A stretch of 64,000 nt of DNA from Desulfopila_A sp964446655 (GTDB taxonomy: Bacteria > Desulfobacterota > Desulfobulbia > Desulfobulbales > Desulfocapsaceae): contig CAYUPL010000014.1 in NCBI GenBank assembly GCA_964446655.1, positions 1 through 64,000 of the forward strand, given 5' to 3'. This document shows, in pieces, positions 1 to 9,221 of this stretch. A model generated the notes under the pieces. The model was given only the letters and a program-made list of their open reading frames with translations, did no database searches and was not told where the DNA came from. The position numbers were made by a program, and so were the translations under genes. Position 1 is the stretch's first letter. Each line of letters begins with the position of its first letter.

Positions 1-806
1 TCGACCCGTTTGGCGAAAAAGCCCAGCTCTTCCAGGGCAAGCTGTAGGGGTTTCTCGTCAATATGGCCTTCGACGTCGGCATAGAAACTGGCGACGTTGA
101 AGTGTTTGCCGACATAACTCTCCAGCTTGACCATCTGCACACCATTGGTGGCAAAACCGCCCAGTGCTTTATAAAGTGCCGCGGGAATATTGCGCACCTC
201 AAAGACAAAGCTGGTAATGTATTTCTGCTCCTCCCGGTATGCCGGAGTCATTTTTTCGCTGGAAAAAATCAGGAATCTGGTGGTGTTATGGTCGGCATCC
301 TGTACGTCCCTGCGTAATATGTCGAGATCGTAGATCTGGGCGGCCAGTTCCGAGCCGATGGCTGCCTGGGTTCTGTCGTTCCATTTTTTTATATCGGAAG
401 CGCCTTTGGCGGTATCGGCCACCACATGGCTGGTGAGCCGCAGCTCTTTGATGATCTTTCTGCATTGCGGTATGGCATGCACATGGCTGTGCACATCGGT
501 CAGCTCATCTATTAAGGCACCGCGAATGCCCAGCAGGCAATGGCGTATTTTCTGAAAGTGCTCACCGATGATATAGAGATTGCCGTTGGGAATAAGATCG
601 TGGACATCGGCAACGCGGCCGGCCAGGGAATTGTCCACCGGGATCATGGCGAGATCGGCTTCTTTTTTGCGGACAGCGCGGAAGGCGGCATCGAAAGAGA
701 CACAGGGAACCGTCTCGAGGTCGGGGTAGGCCATTCTGCAGGCAAGATCGGAGTATGCCCCGGCCATGCCCTGGAAGGCGATGGTGTGGTGTTTTTTAGC
801 GGTCAT
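1..806 (-). CDS. pheA: Prephenate dehydratase, monofunctional (C-terminal end cut by window edge)
   Basis: Converts prephenate to phenylpyruvate, the committed step to phenylalanine, in the cytosol. Reading the minus strand from the ATG at 806 gives 268 residues with no stop before the window edge. The N terminus (MTAKKHHTIAFQGMAGAYSD) starts directly in the dehydratase domain, so there is no chorismate mutase domain. The substrate-site region IPVDNSLAGRV and the catalytic DHNTTRF motif (about residues 177-183) are present. An ACT domain begins near residue 200. Where many enzymes carry the phenylalanine-binding ESRP motif, this one reads LESYVGK, as in the branch common in alphaproteobacteria, so feedback control may differ. 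No strong Shine-Dalgarno site precedes the ATG. A candidate promoter lies at 869-897. The missing 3' part is probably short. Confidence 0.9.
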   Translation of the reverse strand, partial: MTAKKHHTIAFQGMAGAYSDLACRMAYPDLETVPCVSFDAAFRAVRKKEADLAMIPVDNSLAGRVADVHDLIPNGNLYIIGEHFQKIRHCLLGIRGALIDELTDVHSHVHAIPQCRKIIKELRLTSHVVADTAKGASDIKKWNDRTQAAIGSELAAQIYDLDILRRDVQDADHNTTRFLIFSSEKMTPAYREEQKYITSFVFEVRNIPAALYKALGGFATNGVQMVKLESYVGKHFNVASFYADVEGHIDEKPLQLALEELGFFAKRV

Positions 807-868
807 TGTTTCGTGGCGTGAAAAAAATTAGGTTTCGTAAGTATCTGATGATCGGTTCTTCGCAGGAG

Positions 869-897
869 ATCATACCCCTCCTTGCCCTATGGCGCAA
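869..897 (-). promoter_or_regulatory. Candidate sigma70 promoter for pheA
   Basis: On the minus strand a TTGCGC -35-like hexamer is followed, after exactly 17 bases, by TATGAT (5 of 6 matches to the -10 consensus). It lies 63 bases upstream of the pheA start in the 173-base gap after the large membrane protein gene. Just upstream the DNA can fold (GCGCA ... TGCGC closing shorter stems), perhaps the end of the preceding transcript. Seen by eye only; the -35 is weak. Confidence 0.4.
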
Positions 898-979
898 CGG
901 CTTTTCCGCCGTGAAGGCGACCGATGCGCTTTGAAGAAGAGCGTCTGAAAGGGGACCGGTTATTATTGGAGATGAAAAA

Positions 980-3900
980 TCACAGCCATTTTTTCGTCAA
1001 TCCCAGTTTTTCCAGATCACGGAGATATTCTTCGGCCCGGTCGAGGTAGAAAGAGAGGGCTTTGGAAAAGTTTTTTCCCACCAGGCCATCGACAAAGACC
1101 TGACTGATCTCGCGATGCCGTTTCAACACGAGCTGCGAGCGATAGAAGATCAGCCACTCCTCCCGCGACATCGTCTCGAATATAATCTCCATGGCCTTGC
1201 GTGCCCGGGGCTGATACATCCAGAAATACATGAGATCCAGGGCGTTGACGATGATGTATCTCTCCTGTTCTCTGGCCTCATAGTTGAGTGTCTCCATAAC
1301 CACTTTCGGTGATTGCAGTATGTCGAGAACATCTTCCTCGGGAAAAAGCAGGTCGAGACGGGAGAAGACGGCGAAAAGCTGGGACAGTTTGAGACGATAA
1401 CCGGCCAGTCGTGCCCGTATATTGGTCTGCCGGTCTGCCAGTCCTTCTATGACGGCGGCGACGCAGTCCGAAGCGAATTTGGAAATGATGGCGGCCCATT
1501 TCTGCAGGATATCGTTGACATCGACCGCTCCGCCTAAGGTCAGAAACGATCCGATCAGGGAGTTCAGAACGATGGCCAGCGGGATGGCCAGTACGGAGCG
1601 GAAAAAGTTGCCCACCACGGCGCTTTTGGGCAGCCCCCGAAAGGCGTTGTGACTGGAGATATAGATACCATTGGCCAGGCCCATCACACCATAGAGCAGT
1701 ACCGGATTATTTGTGGTCGTGACGCCGAAGGTGTGATCCATCAGCACCGTTTTGACCAGATAATCCAGGAGGGGGACGGAGAAGCCGGTATAGAGCAGGG
1801 AGTCGGCGATGCGGCTCCAGCTTACCAGCGAATTCCACGGCAGCAGGGCGGAGCGCCGCAGTCCTCCACCGCCCAGGACTGATTGGATAATATTGCGTGA
1901 ACCGGTGATGGCAAACCAGATAAACGCGCCGAAATAGGCCAGCAGCCACCAGTCCTTGGTGAGATAAAAGGTTATGAAGGCGGGGATAAAACCGATCAGC
2001 ACCTTGAGACTGTTCTTCAGGTTGGTGTTGAGATACTTCAAGGGTTGCCCCAGTTGCTCTTTGGCCTCGGCTTGCCGGTAGAATGTGCTGATGTCGCCGT
2101 TTGTGCCGAGACCTCCCAGAGTGGAAATATTGCCTGGTTTTCGAGGATGAACTTGAAAACTGTTCAGACTCCAGGTCTGCAACCGTTGGTATGGTTTGCT
2201 GCTGAAAAAGGGAAATCTGCCCAGGAAAGTGATTTTTTCTCCCAGTTCAAAGGTGTCGAGACTGCGGCTGTGCTTGCTTCTGGTGAGATCGGCGGTGACG
2301 GGAATGAGTGTCCTCTTTTGCCCGGCAACTTCCTTTTTGACGATTTTTCGAGCCCGGTCGGGCAGCGTGTCGACGACCACCAGCCCCATGCCGTGCTGAA
2401 ACTCCGACTGGCCTGTGGAACCGGACCCGATATGTGAGCCAAGAGTTCGGTTCTTATAATAATTGTGGAATTCTTCGAGGTTGTAGAGAATGTCCATCAA
2501 CTCTTTTTTCCGTTCCTGCATGTAGTGTAAATCGTTCTGCAGGTGGGGTTTTTCGTGGTTTTTGTCCGGAACCAGTTCGACGTTTTTGACTATATGGTGA
2601 TGCTGCTCTTCAAAATCCCAGATGATTTCCCGGATGACTCTTTTCAGGCCGATAACATTGTCGTCATTGAGGGCCTGCTGCAAGTTGCTGATCAGGCTGT
2701 AGTGTTTTTCCGGGCTTTGCAGATCAACCACTTCTCCATCGAAATAGACTCCTCCCGCCGGCAGGCTGGAAGTGATGCCATGGGCCGCATCCTTGAGGTT
2801 GTATGATTCGATATGGCTGATCATACCTTCACAGGAATAGAGTATCTCCATGGTGTCCTGGATGGAAAGGTTGCTCAGATTCAGCGTGAATGTAGAGCTG
2901 GCATGGTGCGAGAGGAGCCTGGAGAGGAGGTCTCCGGGGCTGAGCTGCAGCAGATCGGGTACATCGGCGCTGTCCTGTGGACGACCAGGATCATGAAGTT
3001 CGGGATTTTTGCCGGGATGGAGGTATTGTCCGATAATGGTCTCTATATTGAGCTGGCGAAGCTGTTCGAAGCGCTGTTGCGCCTGCGGACGCTGTTTTTT
3101 GCGTCGATCGGGTGTTCGTGTACCGCTGCCGGACATCTCCTGGTGCAGCCGTGCCGCTATACCTTGATAAATGAACCTGGCCAGATGAAGCAGAGATGGC
3201 TGGCCCGAACCGACAAATTGTATAAAGGCATCAAGTTGTAACGGCTCCAGGGCGATTTGAAGACGATCGTTGATCTTTTGGCGATGCTTCCGGTTAAAGA
3301 GGGTAAAGACATCAAAGACGTATTTCTGCTGATAGCGAGAAACCAGGCGACCTTCATCCATGAGCCTGGTTACCCCTTCCTCTCTGAGGAATTTGAGAAA
3401 GGTGCGCCTGTCTTCCAGCCCCTGGGGCTGCCAGGTGAAACGGATATATTTTTCCCGGAAGCGGGCGGACATCTCGATACCGACCTGGACCTGGATGTCG
3501 AGAATGGAGCCGGCCTCCAGCAACTCTTCCACCACCTCGGGTTTGACATAGTTGTAATAGACGACCGTGAGATACTTGATGCCTTTGATCCAGGCGTCCA
3601 TTATCAGATGGGTGGGCGATTTACGTCCCTTGGTATTGGCGTCGTGGACATGGTCGTCAAAGGCATACTGATTCCACTCTTCCGGCATTTCAAGAAGGTG
3701 ATATTTGGCTAACTCGGCGCGGACCAGCCGCGGGTTGCCTGTGGAAACCATGCGGAAATCATGGGCCAGTTTGAGGCGTTCCCGGGTGTTTTCTTTACAG
3801 CGCAGCAGGTCCTTCATAATCTGCAGCAGCACACGGGCGGTGTTTTTGCGATAGAAGGTGGTGGAAGAGAGGAAGACCTCATCACGAAGGGAGCGAAGCG

Positions 3901-4138
3901 CCCTGATGCGGTCGCTGGTCCGGCCTTTTTCAAAACTGTCCAGGAGACTGGCGATGGCATAGGCAATCCGCAGACCACGAGGGGCGGCCATCTCTTTGAT
4001 GCCTTGCGGATGCATATGTTCGCTCAAGAGAGAACGCAGGGTCTGCGATTTATTGCCTCGCTCCAGAACATCGTCGACGATATTGAGGAGCTGGTGATCA
4101 TTTTTATCGAAAAAAAGTTTCCCGAAAAGGTGTTTCAT
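980..4138 (-). CDS. Large membrane protein of unknown function (1,052 aa)
   Basis: I do not recognise this family. The protein is mainly helical. Residues 1 to about 690 are charged and soluble-looking, with a low-complexity basic linker near residues 345-365. A compact hydrophobic block at about residues 710-870 holds four or five probable membrane segments and a glycine run (SVLGGGGL). A helical soluble tail follows to residue 1,052. No nucleotide-binding or protease motif was seen. I place the start at the ATG at 4138 (MKHLFGKLFF); the frame stays open to a GTG at 4246, but that extension has non-coding-like composition, and neither start has a clear ribosome site. The gene is followed by pheA on the same strand and preceded by an MFS transporter 273 bases upstream. 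A role in membrane or envelope processes is possible but not shown. Confidence 0.75.
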   Translation of the reverse strand: MKHLFGKLFFDKNDHQLLNIVDDVLERGNKSQTLRSLLSEHMHPQGIKEMAAPRGLRIAYAIASLLDSFEKGRTSDRIRALRSLRDEVFLSSTTFYRKNTARVLLQIMKDLLRCKENTRERLKLAHDFRMVSTGNPRLVRAELAKYHLLEMPEEWNQYAFDDHVHDANTKGRKSPTHLIMDAWIKGIKYLTVVYYNYVKPEVVEELLEAGSILDIQVQVGIEMSARFREKYIRFTWQPQGLEDRRTFLKFLREEGVTRLMDEGRLVSRYQQKYVFDVFTLFNRKHRQKINDRLQIALEPLQLDAFIQFVGSGQPSLLHLARFIYQGIAARLHQEMSGSGTRTPDRRKKQRPQAQQRFEQLRQLNIETIIGQYLHPGKNPELHDPGRPQDSADVPDLLQLSPGDLLSRLLSHHASSTFTLNLSNLSIQDTMEILYSCEGMISHIESYNLKDAAHGITSSLPAGGVYFDGEVVDLQSPEKHYSLISNLQQALNDDNVIGLKRVIREIIWDFEEQHHHIVKNVELVPDKNHEKPHLQNDLHYMQERKKELMDILYNLEEFHNYYKNRTLGSHIGSGSTGQSEFQHGMGLVVVDTLPDRARKIVKKEVAGQKRTLIPVTADLTRSKHSRSLDTFELGEKITFLGRFPFFSSKPYQRLQTWSLNSFQVHPRKPGNISTLGGLGTNGDISTFYRQAEAKEQLGQPLKYLNTNLKNSLKVLIGFIPAFITFYLTKDWWLLAYFGAFIWFAITGSRNIIQSVLGGGGLRRSALLPWNSLVSWSRIADSLLYTGFSVPLLDYLVKTVLMDHTFGVTTTNNPVLLYGVMGLANGIYISSHNAFRGLPKSAVVGNFFRSVLAIPLAIVLNSLIGSFLTLGGAVDVNDILQKWAAIISKFASDCVAAVIEGLADRQTNIRARLAGYRLKLSQLFAVFSRLDLLFPEEDVLDILQSPKVVMETLNYEAREQERYIIVNALDLMYFWMYQPRARKAMEIIFETMSREEWLIFYRSQLVLKRHREISQVFVDGLVGKNFSKALSFYLDRAEEYLRDLEKLGLTKKWL

Positions 4139-4411
4139 AAATGGTAAAAGAGGTGTAGGGGGAAAATTCCATGAATTCCGTTTGCTACAGTTTTTGAATA
4201 TAAGTCTGCCGATAGATGCTTTTGCCGGTATCTGCCATGAAGACACACCGTAGTATCAGTGTATCGTAATACGAAAGAAAAGTCACCGTGATGTTCTTTT
4301 GCAAGAGTGTTATCGCGGGATAATGTTAAAAACAAGCCGGGCGCCCGAAAAAGTGCCCTGCAGGTTTTACGACGTGGAGTAAACTTCCGCCAGGGTATCG
4401 TCGTACTTCGT

Positions 4412-5593
4412 TCAGCGCCGTACCAGAAGAATTGTGGCGAAGACCAGCACACCGGTTGCGATAAATCCTGCTTCGAAAGAGAGCAGGTCGCCGCTGACCG
4501 CCAGAGCAGCGGGGAGCAGGCCGCCGCCGATAATCGGTGCTACCGCTATGCTGAGCGAGAGGGTCAAGGCTCTGTTCTCGTTAGAGGAAATGGCGGATGC
4601 CATGGACAACATAGGAGGGAAGAGACAGGCTGAAGCAGCCGATTGCAAAAAGATTGACGGTATCATGATCAAGTATGGCCCGCTGCCGAGACCGATTACG
4701 GCCATTCCCGTGAGTCCCAAGGCAATGGAAATCGCAGCTGCCGGGCTGAGTTTATCGGTGAGCCAGCCGGACAGCAGAACCAGAATAACACCGGGAATCC
4801 TGGAAAGACCAAGGAGTTGATTGGCATCGCTCAACTCGAAGCTCCGTTCACTGACGAGGAAAAGCGGCACCATGGCATATACTCCGGTTTCAATACCTAC
4901 AGCCATGCTCAACAGGACACTGAGTTTCCAGAAGGACGGATCGGTTACGATTTCACGGATCCGGATGATGCTGGGTGGTGACGGCCGCTGGTCACTGTCG
5001 ACACCGTATTTGAGATAGACCAAACCGCAAATGGCCATTATCAAGGAGCTTGTCAGAAACCCCCGGCGCCAGGATCCCAGGGCGATGGCTGCAGTGGCAC
5101 AAAAAGGAACCGCTATAAGTGCAAGATTCGGGGCGAGTTCGTGGATACCCATGGCTTTGCCCCAGTCTTTCGGCTGGACGAGAACGGTTATCAGGGCGAT
5201 ACCGGAGGGAACGTAGAGCCCGCCGGCTATGCCCAGACAGAGGAAAGCAAGGCAGAGGATCCAGATCGATCCGGCCTGTGACAGCAGTAGTGCCGCACCG
5301 GCGGTACCCCATAAGGATACCAGAATACAGCGCCGATATCCCCAGCGCGCTGCCAGAAAGGCGGCACCTATCTGGCTGATGCAGAACCCCGTGCCCATGA
5401 GTAAAATAAAGAGGCCACTCTGGGAATGGTTTAATCCCATTTCGGCTTCGATGGCCGGTAGAGAAGGCCCGCCAAGCTGGCGTGCCGTGAAACTTAGAAA
5501 GAATATAAATGTCAGAAACAAAACAGGGAGAAAGACATGGGACAGCTCTTCTCCCTGAGGCTTCCAGCCCTGTTGTTGTCCTCCTGTTTTCAT
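4412..5593 (-). CDS. MFS transporter (393 aa)
   Basis: A major facilitator superfamily permease with about twelve hydrophobic segments after a short polar N terminus. The loop after the second helix carries a motif-A-like stretch (AARWGYRR), and the equivalent loop in the second half reads GWLTDKLSP. The proline and glycine-rich helix LGIAGGLYVPSGIALI is typical of drug or metabolite MFS carriers, but the substrate cannot be read from sequence. The start is the ATG at 5593; a GTG directly before it at 5596 would add one residue, and AGG upstream offers a weak ribosome site. The gene begins 14 bases after the stop of the DUF3943-like envelope protein, so the two are probably co-transcribed. 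Being paired with an outer-membrane-like protein, it may move something through or to the envelope; that is inference. Confidence 0.85.
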   Translation of the reverse strand: MKTGGQQQGWKPQGEELSHVFLPVLFLTFIFFLSFTARQLGGPSLPAIEAEMGLNHSQSGLFILLMGTGFCISQIGAAFLAARWGYRRCILVSLWGTAGAALLLSQAGSIWILCLAFLCLGIAGGLYVPSGIALITVLVQPKDWGKAMGIHELAPNLALIAVPFCATAAIALGSWRRGFLTSSLIMAICGLVYLKYGVDSDQRPSPPSIIRIREIVTDPSFWKLSVLLSMAVGIETGVYAMVPLFLVSERSFELSDANQLLGLSRIPGVILVLLSGWLTDKLSPAAAISIALGLTGMAVIGLGSGPYLIMIPSIFLQSAASACLFPPMLSMASAISSNENRALTLSLSIAVAPIIGGGLLPAALAVSGDLLSFEAGFIATGVLVFATILLVRR

Positions 5594-5607
5594 CACCTGG
5601 ATCCGGG

Positions 5608-6201
5608 CTAAAAGTTGAATTTCAAAGAGATGGTCGGCGTGACCGTATTATGTTGTTGGGTTATGCTGAAGTCGAGATATTCAAGAGTTGTCCATATTGG
5701 ATCGACCCAGAAATTGCTGCGGCCATGGCGCTTGTTGGTCTGTTTTATATGGTAGCGCAGCTCTCCGAGCATCCAGCCGACACCGGTGGTGAGAAGAAGA
5801 TCCTGGGTTGAAGGATGTTCCACCCATGATTCGATAAGATATTCCCAGGTGATAGATGCCGCCATACTGAAGGCAATGGAGCCGCCGACACCGAAATCAC
5901 CTTCTCTGGCCCGCAGATAGGTTTCAGAGCCCATAAGCGGATGGAGCACAAAATTGAATAAAGCACTGTCGTCATCCTCTCTGGGTCGTGGATGTCTCCA
6001 GGCGTTTTCGAAGTTGGAATATCGCGCCGAGTCCTTATTCAGATCCAGCGCGAACAGGGCGGCGAACTCAACACTCATCAGTAATGCGGTGTATTGTAAG
6101 GGTGTGGCGAAGTCAACCGCCTTTGCCTCTCTCCCGCCAAGCAGAAGGAAAAGGAGTAGAAACGCCACATTAATTTTGAGTATTGTATGAGGCAATCGCA
6201 T
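5608..6201 (-). CDS. DUF3943-type envelope protein (197 aa)
   Basis: The N terminus is a signal peptide (hydrophobic residues 10-22, then GGREAKA and a likely cleavage site). The mature part contains the tryptophan, histidine and proline-rich pattern I associate with DUF3943: WRHPRPREDD, then LHPLMGSETYLRAREG, then WEYLIESWVEHPS. The protein ends in an aromatic residue after alternating residues (TPTISLKFNF), as many outer-membrane barrel strands do. Location is therefore probably the outer membrane or periplasm; the function of the family is unknown to me. It is the first gene of a likely two-gene unit with the MFS transporter 14 bases downstream. The ribosome site before the ATG at 6201 is weak. 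Confidence 0.7.
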   Translation of the reverse strand: MRLPHTILKINVAFLLLFLLLGGREAKAVDFATPLQYTALLMSVEFAALFALDLNKDSARYSNFENAWRHPRPREDDDSALFNFVLHPLMGSETYLRAREGDFGVGGSIAFSMAASITWEYLIESWVEHPSTQDLLLTTGVGWMLGELRYHIKQTNKRHGRSNFWVDPIWTTLEYLDFSITQQHNTVTPTISLKFNF

Positions 6202-6281
6202 CAGGATACACTACCATTTAAGGAGGAAGGAGTCGTTCCGGGGCTCCCTGTAGAATTTTCAGTAGATTTTTTCATAAAAGT

Positions 6282-7787
6282 TCATCCTGATACCGGCTTG
6301 TTTTGCTGCAGGCCGGCCATCATTTGCGGGATTCGCGCGATTTTTTCCGCATCCGTTGTAGCAAAGCAGTCGACTATCCTGCCGCCGTACATGACGGCGA
6401 TGCGATCCGAAAGAGCCAATGCTTCAGAAAGATCACCCGTGACCAGCAGGATACCGGCCTCCTCACGCGCTTTGAGGAGAAGCCGCCAGACATCTTCCAT
6501 GGCGGCGATGTCGAGTCCCTGGGTCGGTTGCTCCGCCACAATGAGGCGTGGCCGGCGATAGAATTCGCGTGACAGTACCATCTTCTGCAGGTTCCCGCCC
6601 GATAACTGCCAGGCAAAGGCGTTGAGGTCCGGGGGGCGGATATCGAATTCGTGGAGAAGGTTGTCGGCCTTGCCACGGGCCTCTTCCCGCTGCAGCCACA
6701 CTCCTTTTTTGAAGCCGTCTCTGGTGGTGAGAAGAAAGTTATCGAGCAGATCGAGTCCCTGGCAGGTGGCCAGACCCTGACGGTCTTCCGGGATATAGCT
6801 CAGACCGTTTTTCCATGCACGTCCGGCGAAAAAGTGTTTCCAGTCGCGACCCAGCAGATTGACACTGCCCTGCTGAGGCTGCTGCAGCCCGCAGACCACC
6901 TCGACCAACCGCTTTTGTCCGTTCCCCGCCACGCCGACAAGGCCCAGGATTTCGCCCTGCCTGATGCTGATGGAGATATCTTTTACCATACCGTGGTGCA
7001 GGTTGTCCACCTTGAGGACCATCTGTTTCGGCTCGCCCGGCTGTCGATCGACCTTGAGGAGGACCTCTCTTCCCACCATGCGTTCGGCAAGTTCGGCGGT
7101 GGAAGAAACCGTCTTTTTTGCCATGGTGTCCACCACCTCTCCTCTCCTGAGGATGGCGATATCATCGGCGATGGACATGACTTCTTCGAGCTTGTGGCTG
7201 ATGAAGACAATGGCTTTTCCCTGGTCGACCATGAGGCGCATGGTGGCGAAAAGGCCTTTGGCCTCTTCGGGTGTGAGGACGGCGGTTGGTTCATCGAAGA
7301 TGAGGATATCACTCTTGCGGTGCAGCAGCTTAAGAATTTCGACCTGCTGTTTTTCTCCCATGGAAAGATCACCGATTGTCATGCCCGGTTTAAGTTGCAT
7401 GCCATAACGGCGACACAGAGCAACCACTTCTTCGTTCATTTTTCGGGTGTTGAGGAAAAAAGAGCCGCCTTTGCCGAGGAAAACATTTTCCATCACGGTC
7501 ATGGCCTCCACCAGTTTGAAATGCTGGTAGACCATACCGATACCTGCCTGGATGGCTTTGTCGGTGGAGCCGAGTCGAACAGCTTCGCCGTTGAGCAGTA
7601 TGGTGCCTTTATCCGGCTGGAGCTGGCCTGCCAGTATCGACATCAGGGTTGATTTTCCGGCGCCGTTTTCTCCCAGCAGGGCGAGGATGCGGCCTTTGTG
7701 AATTTCCAGGGAGATATCGTGGTTGGCCTTTACCTTACCGAAATATTTTGTGATTCCGTCGAGGCGTATGGTCGGCTGAGGTGTCAC
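6282..7787 (-). CDS. BMP-type ABC transporter ATPase, probably purine/nucleoside importer
   Basis: A 501-residue double ATPase of the simple sugar/nucleoside (YufO, RbsA-like) class that powers import at the inner membrane. The first cassette has Walker A GENGAGKST (about residues 37-45), signature LSMGEKQQ and Walker B ILIFDEPTAVL. The second has a degenerate Walker A (GVAGNGQKR, no GKT), signature LSGGNLQK and a Walker B-like LIVAEQPTQGLD, the usual asymmetry of this class. Translation starts at a GTG four bases after the gpt stop, so translational coupling is likely. It is the last gene of the operon that runs from the binding protein at 11432. Substrate is inferred from the phosphoribosyltransferase gene immediately upstream. 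Confidence 0.92.
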   Translation of the reverse strand: MTPQPTIRLDGITKYFGKVKANHDISLEIHKGRILALLGENGAGKSTLMSILAGQLQPDKGTILLNGEAVRLGSTDKAIQAGIGMVYQHFKLVEAMTVMENVFLGKGGSFFLNTRKMNEEVVALCRRYGMQLKPGMTIGDLSMGEKQQVEILKLLHRKSDILIFDEPTAVLTPEEAKGLFATMRLMVDQGKAIVFISHKLEEVMSIADDIAILRRGEVVDTMAKKTVSSTAELAERMVGREVLLKVDRQPGEPKQMVLKVDNLHHGMVKDISISIRQGEILGLVGVAGNGQKRLVEVVCGLQQPQQGSVNLLGRDWKHFFAGRAWKNGLSYIPEDRQGLATCQGLDLLDNFLLTTRDGFKKGVWLQREEARGKADNLLHEFDIRPPDLNAFAWQLSGGNLQKMVLSREFYRRPRLIVAEQPTQGLDIAAMEDVWRLLLKAREEAGILLVTGDLSEALALSDRIAVMYGGRIVDCFATTDAEKIARIPQMMAGLQQNKPVSG

Positions 7788-7791
7788 GGAG

Positions 7792-8274
7792 CTATCTCTT
7801 GCCTGCTATGGGCTGGACGAACTGGGATTCGGTATCCCAGGGGAAAAGTATCCAGGTATCCTGGCTCACCTCGGTGATAAAGGTATCCACCAGGGGTCTT
7901 CCGGCAGGTTTGGCATAGACTGTGGCAAAATGGGCCTTTGGAATCATCTCCTTGACCAGTTTGGCGGTCCTGCCGGTGTCGACCAGGTCATCCACCAGTA
8001 ACCAGCCCTCGCCGTTGCCGGGAAAGTCTTTGAGGACCTCGGCTTCGCCCTTTTTATCCTGCCAGTCATAGCTGGAGACACAGATGGTGTCCACCATATG
8101 AATGTTGAGTTCCCTGGCGATAATGGCGGACGGCACCAGTCCGCCCCTGGTGATTGCAATAATCCCCTGAAAATAGTGATCGCTCAGAAGGCGCCAGGCA
8201 AGGGCCTTGGAGTCGCGATGCAGCTGCTCCCAGGAAATGGGGTACATCCGTTGATAGTCTGTAGAATGCGTCAT
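7792..8274 (-). CDS. gpt: Xanthine/guanine phosphoribosyltransferase (Gpt-like)
   Basis: Transfers phosphoribosyl from PRPP to xanthine, guanine or hypoxanthine, giving the nucleotide in one step in the cytosol. The 160-residue length and layout match the Escherichia coli Gpt type: an early ITRGGLVPSAIIARE segment, and the PRPP-binding loop LLVDDLVDTGRTA near residues 91-103, followed by the C-terminal FPWD motif that is typical of Gpt. The start at 8274 has a good GAGGTG ribosome site. The gene sits between the second permease and the ATPase of a BMP-type importer on the same strand, which points to import and immediate trapping of purine bases. Exact base preference cannot be told from sequence. 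Confidence 0.93.
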   Translation of the reverse strand: MTHSTDYQRMYPISWEQLHRDSKALAWRLLSDHYFQGIIAITRGGLVPSAIIARELNIHMVDTICVSSYDWQDKKGEAEVLKDFPGNGEGWLLVDDLVDTGRTAKLVKEMIPKAHFATVYAKPAGRPLVDTFITEVSQDTWILFPWDTESQFVQPIAGKR

Positions 8275-8300
8275 GGGTCACCTCGTATGTGGTATTGATG

Positions 8301-9221
8301 TCAATCTGTTGGTTTCATATTTACTCCCAGCGCTGCCGGTGCTTCGGATCTGCCGCGTTTCCAGGAGGACAGAACGAGCACCGTAATGGTAAGCACATAG
8401 GGCAGCATCAGTAAAAGGGAGGATGGTACCTGGGTTCCCGAGGCCTGGAGACGGAGTTGCAGTGACATGATGCCGCCGAACAGATAAGCGCCGAATATTG
8501 CTCTTCCCGGCCGCCAGAAGGCAAAAATAACCAGGGCTACGGCAATCCAGCCTCGTCCGGCCGTCATATTATTGGTCCAGAGATGGGTGTAGGCCAGAGA
8601 AAGATAGGCGCCGCCAAGACCCATGAAGAATCCGCCGATGAGTATCCCCGCCCAGCGATAGAGAGCGACATTGAGCCCGGCAGCCTTGGCAGCTCCGGGG
8701 TTTTCGCCGACGGCACGAAGACCGAGGCCGTACCTGCTGTGATAAAACGAAAACCAGAGTAGAGGAGGGATGATATAGGTAATATAGACCAGGGGGTCAT
8801 GGTTAAAAAAGATCGGCCCGATGGCTGGAATCTCAGAGAGGTAAGGAATGGCCCAGGGGGAAAATCCGGGTGCCGACTGGCCGACAAAAGTGCTGCCCAG
8901 ATAGTTGGCAAATCCTACCCCGAGTATGGTCAGAGCAAGGCCGGAGACCACCTGGTTACCCTGAAAAACCAGGCAGACCAGTCCATGAATCGATGCCGTG
9001 GCAGTGCCGGCCAGGCCTGCTGCAAAAAAGGCCAGTACCGGGTTGCCGGTGAGCTTGGCTACAACAAAACCGGTCAGTGCGCCGACAATCATGATGCCTT
9101 CCACCCCAAGATTGAGAACGCCTGATTTTTCGGTGATGATTTCGCCCAGGGTGGCATACAGTATCGGGGTTCCCGACTGTACTGTGGCCGCCAGCAGCGG
9201 TATGGCAAGTTCCCACATCAT
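8301..9221 (-). CDS. BMP-type ABC transporter permease 2
   Basis: A 306-residue inner-membrane permease of the branched-chain/BMP superfamily (YufQ-like), with repeated glycine-rich hydrophobic helices. The cytoplasmic coupling loop is recognisable as RYGLGLRAVGENPGAAKAAG (about residues 167-186), which contacts the ATPase. An early segment ATLGEIITEKSGVLNLGVEG is characteristic of these permeases. The start overlaps the stop of the first permease by four bases (ATGA), so the two halves are translated together and probably form the heterodimeric channel. The next gene downstream is gpt, 26 bases away. Confidence 0.92.
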   Translation of the reverse strand: MMWELAIPLLAATVQSGTPILYATLGEIITEKSGVLNLGVEGIMIVGALTGFVVAKLTGNPVLAFFAAGLAGTATASIHGLVCLVFQGNQVVSGLALTILGVGFANYLGSTFVGQSAPGFSPWAIPYLSEIPAIGPIFFNHDPLVYITYIIPPLLWFSFYHSRYGLGLRAVGENPGAAKAAGLNVALYRWAGILIGGFFMGLGGAYLSLAYTHLWTNNMTAGRGWIAVALVIFAFWRPGRAIFGAYLFGGIMSLQLRLQASGTQVPSSLLLMLPYVLTITVLVLSSWKRGRSEAPAALGVNMKPTD

